A stretch of 40,830 bases of DNA, taken from CAYSYY01 sp964576115 [NCBI: uncultured Gemmatimonadota bacterium]. GTDB lineage: Bacteria > Blakebacterota > Blakebacteria > Blakebacterales. The notes below the pieces were generated by a model that saw only the letters and a list, made by a program, of their open reading frames with translations, was not told the DNA's origin and ran no database searches. Below, piece by piece: positions 35,563 through 40,830 of this stretch. Within the stretch, counting starts at the first letter, position 1; each line of letters starts with the position of its first letter. The DNA lies in contig CAZNUA010000021.1 in assembly GCA_964576115.1 (NCBI GenBank), positions 11,913 through 52,742 on the forward strand. The letters run 5' to 3'. The position numbers and the translations under genes are program-made.

Positions 35563-38277
35563 ATGAAGCACAACCATCCCCCTCGCCTGGCGACCGCCCT
35601 TCTCCGGATTCTCCTCTCCCGCCCTGATCGCGAGTTCATCCTCGGCGATCTCGAGGAACAGTACCTGCAGCGATCACGACAGCGACGCCTGCGCGCCTGG
35701 ATGTGGTACTGGGCTCAGACCATCCGTTCCTGCCTGGCAGCGTCTTTTCTCCGCAAGCGACCGAGCCGTCTCGAACTCGGACGCCATGATCATGCAGGTA
35801 TTGAGGATGTATCGGGTTCCCGTCACGGTCGAGCGCGGGCATTTCTGGAGGGTCTGTTCCAGGATTTCCGGGTGGCCATGCGTCAATCCCGAGCCCACCC
35901 TCTGCACACCCTGACGATCATCGGTACCCTGGCGATCGGTATCGGTGCCACCACCATCATCTTCAGCGTGACCGACACCGTCCTTTTCCAGAAACTTCCC
36001 TACGAAGAATCAAACCGTCTGGTCGCACTCTGGCTGACCAACCCGAGGTGGCAGGAATCGGATATTGCAAACCTGAATGCAATGTGGGATAGGTATCCCT
36101 TCTCCTATCCCGAATACCGGGACCTGGTGGAATCGACTACGGTTTTCGAATATCTGGGCATCTACGACGGGGACCGTCACATCCTCGGTACCAGCGCTCA
36201 ACCTGAAAGAATCATGGTGATGCGAATGACAGCCGGGGTGTTCGACATGCTCGGGGTATCAGCGGCGCTCGGGCGTACACTCGGGCCTGACGCCGACCAG
36301 ATGGGTGCCGACGCTCAGGCGGTATTGAGCCACGAAACGTGGCGTCAGCGATTCGGATCAGACCCGACTGTTATCGGTCAGACAGTGACTCTCGACGGGA
36401 CGTCGTTCACCATCGTCGGGGTCATGCCGCCCGGGTTCTCCTTTCCCGATCACCCCCCGCTCTGGACCAACTTCAACGACAGTGACCGGCAGCAACCGCG
36501 GATCGACCATTTCCTCCGGGTAGTCGGTCGGCTCAAACCCGGCCGCACTATCGCTGACGCCCGTCAAGAGATGGATCGTATGTCCCTGCGTCTGGCGGAG
36601 GCAAATCCGGAAGGGAACGAGTACGGACTCCGGGTCATATCGCTCAAAGAAGATATGATCGGCGACACCCGTAAGACGCTCATGCTGCATGCCGCAGCCA
36701 TCATCGTGGTTCTGCTGATCGTCTGCGTCAATATCGCCATCTTCGTTCTGAGCCGGGCCAACGAGCAGAGCAGAGAACTGGCCGTTCGGGCCGCCCTCGG
36801 GGCGGGCAGGGAACGTCTGATGGGACAGTTCGTGAGCCGGACCGTCCTGTTATGCCTGGTTGGCGGAGGCGTCGGCTTGGGTGTCGCATGGGTGGGGCTC
36901 AAGCCCTTTCTCACCCTTCTCCCCCCCGACTTGCCGCGCCTATCTGAGATTACCGTGAGCGGCCGCATGCTCGGCTATGCCATAGCGGCCTCACTCCTGA
37001 CCGGCCTCGTGGTCGGATTGCCCCCCGCCCTTCTGGCCGGACGCACGCGTATGATTTCCCTGCTTCACGAGGCCGGACGAGGTCTCTCCGGGGGCAGGAA
37101 TCGACTGCGCCTGCAGGAATCGCTCGTCGTCGGCGAGGTTGGCCTCACCGTTGTGCTCCTGGTGTGCGCCGGATTGCTCGCCCGGAGCCTTTTCCTCCTG
37201 CTGTCGGTGGATTGCGGCTTCGTACCGGAAAATGTACTCACCGTGAGTATCGACGCCCGGAATACGCGCTACACCTCACGAGATCAGATCAAAGAACTCT
37301 ATCGCGACCTCTTCGAGCAGCTGGAAACGATCCCCGGCATTCAGGCGGTGGCCGGTGCCAACTCGATGCCCTTTATGGGCGGTTGGCGCCGGACCGGCAT
37401 CACCCTGGAAACCCACAGCGGTCTGATTCCCGAAACCTTGGCGTACAGCATTATCGCGGGTTCGTACTTCCCGGCGATGGAAATTCCTCTGCTCTCCGGG
37501 CGCGCCTTCACCGCCGAAGATGCAGACTCACAACATCGAGTGGCTATCGTTAGTAAATCCGCTGCCGAAATATATTGGCCGGGAGAAGATGCCGTCGGAC
37601 ATCGGCTCAAGTCGGGAGGCGTCGCGAGTGACTCACCGTGGATCACTGTCGTTGGGGTTGCCGCGAATGTCATCCACCAAGGTCTCGATGTCGACCCGGA
37701 TCCGAAGTTCTATCTCCCCTTCGGACAGCGGCCGAGTGCCGCCATGACGATTATCGTGAAGACCGCAACACCTCCGGCACCTTTCATCGAATCGGTTCGA
37801 GAGATCCTCCGCAGCCAGGCCCCGGAAGTACCGATCATCCAGATCTCTTCCCTGGAGGATCTGATTTCGGAATCGATCGCCGGTCCGCGGTCCCGGGCCT
37901 TTCTGTTGGTTTCGATGGCGGTGCTGGCAGCCATACTCGCCTTTGTCGGCATCTCCGGTGTTCTTGCCTACGCCGTATCGCAGCGCGTGCGTGAGATCGG
38001 AATCCGGATGGCGGTCGGAGCCACTCAAAGGAAGGTCGCCGGCCAGGTTCTTCGCCGTGGCATGACCCTCAGCGCAGTGGGCCTGGGTATCGGGATGATC
38101 TTCTCTGCCGTCGCGGTCGGTTCACTCGAAGGCATCCTCTTCCAGACCGATCCCGTCGATCCGCTTACCCTTGGTTTGGTCACGGTCCTTGTCATAGCGG
38201 TGGCAATGACGGCCAGCTATATCCCCGCGCGGCGGGCGGCGTCGGTCGATCCCATGCAGATTCTGCGTCGCGAATGA
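35563..38277 (+). CDS. ADOP-type ABC transporter permease (FtsX/MacB family), second copy
   Basis: A 904-residue permease. The N-terminus differs from the first copy and has the other ADOP opening, LLSRPDREFILGDLEEQYLQRS, followed by a WYWAQTI segment. Then the usual order: first membrane helix (IIGTLAIGIGATTIIFSV), MacB-like periplasmic domain, three helices near residues 370-490, a second periplasmic domain and a final FtsX block ending in IPARRAASVDPMQILRRE. No ATPase is adjacent. I choose ATG 35563; a TTG five codons earlier is also open and the ribosome site is weak. Its codon use is less strongly GC-biased than in the first copy, and with the AT-rich upstream region this hints at separate ancestry or transfer. 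It ends in an ATGA overlap with an open frame leading into the propeller gene. Confidence 0.92.
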   Translation: MKHNHPPRLATALLRILLSRPDREFILGDLEEQYLQRSRQRRLRAWMWYWAQTIRSCLAASFLRKRPSRLELGRHDHAGIEDVSGSRHGRARAFLEGLFQDFRVAMRQSRAHPLHTLTIIGTLAIGIGATTIIFSVTDTVLFQKLPYEESNRLVALWLTNPRWQESDIANLNAMWDRYPFSYPEYRDLVESTTVFEYLGIYDGDRHILGTSAQPERIMVMRMTAGVFDMLGVSAALGRTLGPDADQMGADAQAVLSHETWRQRFGSDPTVIGQTVTLDGTSFTIVGVMPPGFSFPDHPPLWTNFNDSDRQQPRIDHFLRVVGRLKPGRTIADARQEMDRMSLRLAEANPEGNEYGLRVISLKEDMIGDTRKTLMLHAAAIIVVLLIVCVNIAIFVLSRANEQSRELAVRAALGAGRERLMGQFVSRTVLLCLVGGGVGLGVAWVGLKPFLTLLPPDLPRLSEITVSGRMLGYAIAASLLTGLVVGLPPALLAGRTRMISLLHEAGRGLSGGRNRLRLQESLVVGEVGLTVVLLVCAGLLARSLFLLLSVDCGFVPENVLTVSIDARNTRYTSRDQIKELYRDLFEQLETIPGIQAVAGANSMPFMGGWRRTGITLETHSGLIPETLAYSIIAGSYFPAMEIPLLSGRAFTAEDADSQHRVAIVSKSAAEIYWPGEDAVGHRLKSGGVASDSPWITVVGVAANVIHQGLDVDPDPKFYLPFGQRPSAAMTIIVKTATPPAPFIESVREILRSQAPEVPIIQISSLEDLISESIAGPRSRAFLLVSMAVLAAILAFVGISGVLAYAVSQRVREIGIRMAVGATQRKVAGQVLRRGMTLSAVGLGIGMIFSAVAVGSLEGILFQTDPVDPLTLGLVTVLVIAVAMTASYIPARRAASVDPMQILRRE

Positions 38278-38405
38278 CCGCCACGTTCCCAAAACGGGAA
38301 CTCGAGCATCACCATAAAATCATATGCATCTTCGGGACTGATGCGTCTTACCTGCAAGACGTTCGTTTTCTCCACCGGTGCTATCTGAACGCGGCATTTT
38401 TCCGT

Positions 38406-39548
38406 ATGAATCGATCCTCATACCAGCCACTGATCTCTGCCCTGCTGATACTCTCCTGCACCTCTCGGTCCGATGAATCGGACCATTCATTTCAACAGTA
38501 CACAGAGTACGGCATCCATATCGCTGAAACGTCAGGCGGCCCAAAATACGATGGGGAGATCTTCTCCTTCCGGGAAGAGTGCACCATCAAGGATGATGAC
38601 GATAATCCGGAATCAATCCTGTATCGACCCGGTGACGGCGCTGTCGGCCCCGGCGGAGAGATCTTCATCGCGGACGAAGGGAACCGGCGTATTGCGGCCT
38701 TCGATCCCGACGGGTCGTACCGTTCGAGTTTCGGTCGAGAAGGAAACGGCCCCGGTGAATTTCAGGCTCTGCGTATCCTGCGTGTCGATGCTGACGGTAT
38801 CGTTGCATTCGATTACATGCTCAGTCGCACGACCGTGTTCCGCCCCGACGGCTCTCTGGCACAGACACTCTCTGCATCAGATGACCCCAACCTGGCCTGG
38901 CATTCCCTTGATGGTGAAATCGCTCGGATTCTGAGACTGGACTTCCGTCGTGAACCTGTCACTGACACTGACCAGGCCAATCACCACGCGTGGTGGCAGG
39001 CGCGCATCCGACGCGAGGAAGAGGAACGTGTCAGACAGTTCTATCGGGAATATGAGAAGCACGAGACATTCCCGAAGGACAAATCACTCTGGGGCTGGAT
39101 CACGGTTGATGATGCCGGATTCATCTGGATGCAGGATCACTTCGATTATTCCGGTTCAGCCGATGTCCCCGGGGCTACTACCTACAGGGTCTTGAGCCCC
39201 GAGGGAGAGTACCTGGGTACGGCAGAATGGCCAGCACAACGTGGCTTCATCCAGAACGGGCACTTCCTCTCCCGGATCGAGGATGGCGAAAATGGCTCTA
39301 TATCCTGGTATTCCCGACGAAGAAGGGTTACCCATGCAGACAGGGAGCTGATCACGACGCGTTCTCTCGGTACAACCTTCCCCGAGGACGACCATGGAGT
39401 AGAAGGAAGAGGCGGCAATGGACATCTCGCTCGACTGCATTCCCTGCATCGTGGACAGCTACACCCGCCTGGTCCGGGCCGGGATGCTGCCCGAGGAAGC
39501 ACACGAAGCGGGCATGCGCCGCCTGCTGGATTTTCTGGCCGGGGCTGA
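38406..39548 (+). CDS. Six-bladed beta-propeller lipoprotein, C-terminus uncertain
   Basis: A lipoprotein-like start at ATG 38406 (SALLILSCTSRS, Cys in the lipobox position) opens a propeller with blades such as GAVGPGGEIFIADEGNRRIAAF, FGREGNGPGEFQALRIL and TYRVLSPEGEYLGT. An alternative start at 38274 overlaps the ADOP stop and would add 44 residues, but hides the signal. The open frame runs 131 bases into the next gene, and after about 39300 the translation becomes Arg-rich and unlike a propeller end. A stop in the +1 frame at 39349-39351 would end the protein cleanly before the next gene's ribosome site, so a frameshift or sequencing error near 39290-39310 is possible. No enzymatic motif is seen. 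Confidence 0.65.
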   Translation: MNRSSYQPLISALLILSCTSRSDESDHSFQQYTEYGIHIAETSGGPKYDGEIFSFREECTIKDDDDNPESILYRPGDGAVGPGGEIFIADEGNRRIAAFDPDGSYRSSFGREGNGPGEFQALRILRVDADGIVAFDYMLSRTTVFRPDGSLAQTLSASDDPNLAWHSLDGEIARILRLDFRREPVTDTDQANHHAWWQARIRREEEERVRQFYREYEKHETFPKDKSLWGWITVDDAGFIWMQDHFDYSGSADVPGATTYRVLSPEGEYLGTAEWPAQRGFIQNGHFLSRIEDGENGSISWYSRRRRVTHADRELITTRSLGTTFPEDDHGVEGRGGNGHLARLHSLHRGQLHPPGPGRDAARGSTRSGHAPPAGFSGRG

Positions 39549-40269
39549 TTACCGGCAATCGCCGCCCGTTCTGGGGCGCGAGTTACACCGGATGATCCGC
39601 TCCGAACTGGACGATCCCGATCCCTACCGGGCGATCAAGGATGAATCCAACCGCCTGATGCTCGAGCGGTATGCGGACTTCGAAGCCCTGGTCACAGGCT
39701 CCGACGATCCCTTCGACACAGCCCTGCGCCTGGCCATTGCAGGCAATGTCATCGATTTCGGTCCCCGGCATCAGTACGATGTCATGGAAACCATTGAACG
39801 GGTCCTGACGACCCCGTTGGCGATCGACGATTCGCAGGCTCTCCGTCACGATCTGGCCTCAGCCGATACACTGCTCTACATCGGCGACAATTGCGGCGAG
39901 ATCGTCCTGGACCGATTGTTCCTCGAACATATCGATTGTCCCGAAAAATACTTCGCGGTCCGCGGCGGACCGGTGATCAACGATGCCACCATCGAGGACG
40001 CCCGTAGCGTCGGCATCGAGGACGTGGCCCGGATCATCACCACCGGCGACGACAGCCCCGGTGTAGTTCTCGAGACCGCCTCTGATGAATTCAGGCATAT
40101 CTTCGACACAGCGGATGTCATCATTGCCAAAGGCCAGGGGAACCTGGAAGGACTCCTCGAAGTGAACCGGAATATCTATTTTCTGCTGATCACCAAGTGC
40201 GATCTGGTCGCCGGACGGGTGGGCACGCGCCGGGGGGAATTCGTGGTGAAAAGAGCGCGGAACCGATGA
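39418..40269 (+). CDS. DUF89/ARMT1-like damage-control phosphatase
   Basis: A 283-residue protein of the DUF89 family, metal-dependent phosphatases that remove damaged or excess sugar phosphates and related metabolites. The N-terminal LDCIPC is typical of the short prokaryotic subfamily; the active-site GDNCGEIVLD lies at 156-165, followed by VRGGPVINDAT and IIAKGQGNLEG. The start at ATG 39418 has GGAAGAGG upstream. Its stop overlaps the ATG of an HD-domain gene (ATGA at 40266-40269), so the two are coupled. Confidence 0.88.
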   Translation: MDISLDCIPCIVDSYTRLVRAGMLPEEAHEAGMRRLLDFLAGADYRQSPPVLGRELHRMIRSELDDPDPYRAIKDESNRLMLERYADFEALVTGSDDPFDTALRLAIAGNVIDFGPRHQYDVMETIERVLTTPLAIDDSQALRHDLASADTLLYIGDNCGEIVLDRLFLEHIDCPEKYFAVRGGPVINDATIEDARSVGIEDVARIITTGDDSPGVVLETASDEFRHIFDTADVIIAKGQGNLEGLLEVNRNIYFLLITKCDLVAGRVGTRRGEFVVKRARNR

Positions 40270-40830
40270 CAGTGCCGATACGGGAAGAAGACGTCCGTGC
40301 GGTCGAGGACTGGTTTGACGACTACGTGCAGTCGTTCAAGACCGGCGATGATGAAGAACAGCGGAACATCATCCTCAAGGAAGAACACACCCGGCGGGTT
40401 TGTGACGAGATCGGCAGTATCGGTCGCCGGCTGGACCTGGACGAGTGCGAGCTGCTCCTGGCCGACGTCATCGCCCGCCTGCACGATATCGGCCGTTTCG
40501 AGCAGTACGCCCGCTACGGCACCTTCGTTGACCGCGACTCGGAAAATCACGCCGAACTCGGTCTTTCAATCCTGGAGCAACACGACGTTCTGCACCGGTT
40601 CGAGTCCGGGGTACGCGACCTGATCGTCCGCGCCATCCGCTACCACAACCGGGCTGTCCTGCCCTCGCAGGAGTCAGAGGCGGTCCTGTTCTTCTCGAAA
40701 CTGCTGCGCGACGCCGACAAGCTCGACATCTGGCGGGTGGTCATCGAGTACTATCATCGCGACAACGGCCGGCGGAACGATGCCCTCGAACTGGGCCTGC
40801 CCGATACGCCCGGTGTCTCGGAGGCTGTCT
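40266..40830 (+). CDS. HD-domain phosphohydrolase, partial
   Basis: The first 188 residues of an HD-superfamily protein; the frame is open to the end of the window. The metal-binding pattern is visible: His41 (KEEHTRRV), His73-Asp74 (LHDIGRF), His95 (NHAELG) and Asp149/Asp151 (RDADKLD). HD proteins hydrolyse nucleotides or phosphodiesters. The substrate is unknown. Its start overlaps the DUF89 stop, so both may act on phosphorylated metabolites in one process. Confidence 0.88.
   Translation, partial: MTVPIREEDVRAVEDWFDDYVQSFKTGDDEEQRNIILKEEHTRRVCDEIGSIGRRLDLDECELLLADVIARLHDIGRFEQYARYGTFVDRDSENHAELGLSILEQHDVLHRFESGVRDLIVRAIRYHNRAVLPSQESEAVLFFSKLLRDADKLDIWRVVIEYYHRDNGRRNDALELGLPDTPGVSEAV

Overview
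The window reads as chromosomal DNA of a high-GC, free-living bacterium with a large secreted and lipoprotein repertoire. Several gene families are typical of Acidobacteriota and of FCB-type or candidate phyla (for example Latescibacterota or Krumholzibacteriota): two ABC permeases of the ADOP type, a PadR regulator, two six-bladed beta-propeller proteins, a kelch/sodium-symporter fusion, a creatininase-family enzyme and an S9 DPP-IV-like peptidase. The phylum is inferred from gene style only; there is no rRNA or other marker. I see no phage, IS element, tRNA or CRISPR array.

Layout. 1-4.2 kb (minus strand): rtcB RNA ligase, then an operon whose order in transcription is promoter, trp leader peptide with three consecutive Trp codons, mutually exclusive antiterminator and terminator hairpins, a ParB/SbnI/SerK-like protein (candidate free-serine kinase), and trpB2. 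This is the most interesting locus: a classical Trp attenuator apparently controls a possible serine kinase plus a TrpB2, a subfamily reported to use O-phosphoserine. 4.4-8.2 kb (minus): a PHP-domain lipoprotein overlapping a secreted esterase. 8.4-8.9 kb: an SRPBCC protein. 9.0-15.7 kb (minus): an addB-addA recombination nuclease operon. 15.8-20.7 kb (plus): a CAP-domain protein, a DPP-IV-like peptidase, a PadR regulator, a zinc-ribbon protein and a multi-cluster 4Fe-4S protein. 20.7-24.9 kb: a propeller protein divergent from the first ADOP permease. 25.0-32.6 kb (minus): a six-gene operon that looks like sialic-acid use (kelch-SSS transporter, N-acetylneuraminate lyase, AGE epimerase) with three unexpected members: a HAL-family ammonia-lyase with Cys in the MIO tripeptide, a 4HBT thioesterase and a creatininase-family enzyme. 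32.9-35.3 kb (plus): a GPP34 protein and an exported C69 dipeptidase. 35.3-39.4 kb (plus): an AT-rich promoter with a palindrome around its -10 box, the second ADOP permease and a second propeller lipoprotein. 39.4 kb to the end: a DUF89 phosphatase overlapping an HD-domain gene that runs off the edge.

How parts may work together: in the trp operon, serine would be phosphorylated and condensed with salvaged indole when charged tRNA-Trp is scarce. In the sialic-acid operon, Neu5Ac would be mutarotated and imported, split to ManNAc and pyruvate, and epimerised to GlcNAc. AddA and AddB form one double-strand-break repair machine. Most intergenic gaps are short; the longer ones (4001-4405, 21915-22216, 35286-35562) are described as features.
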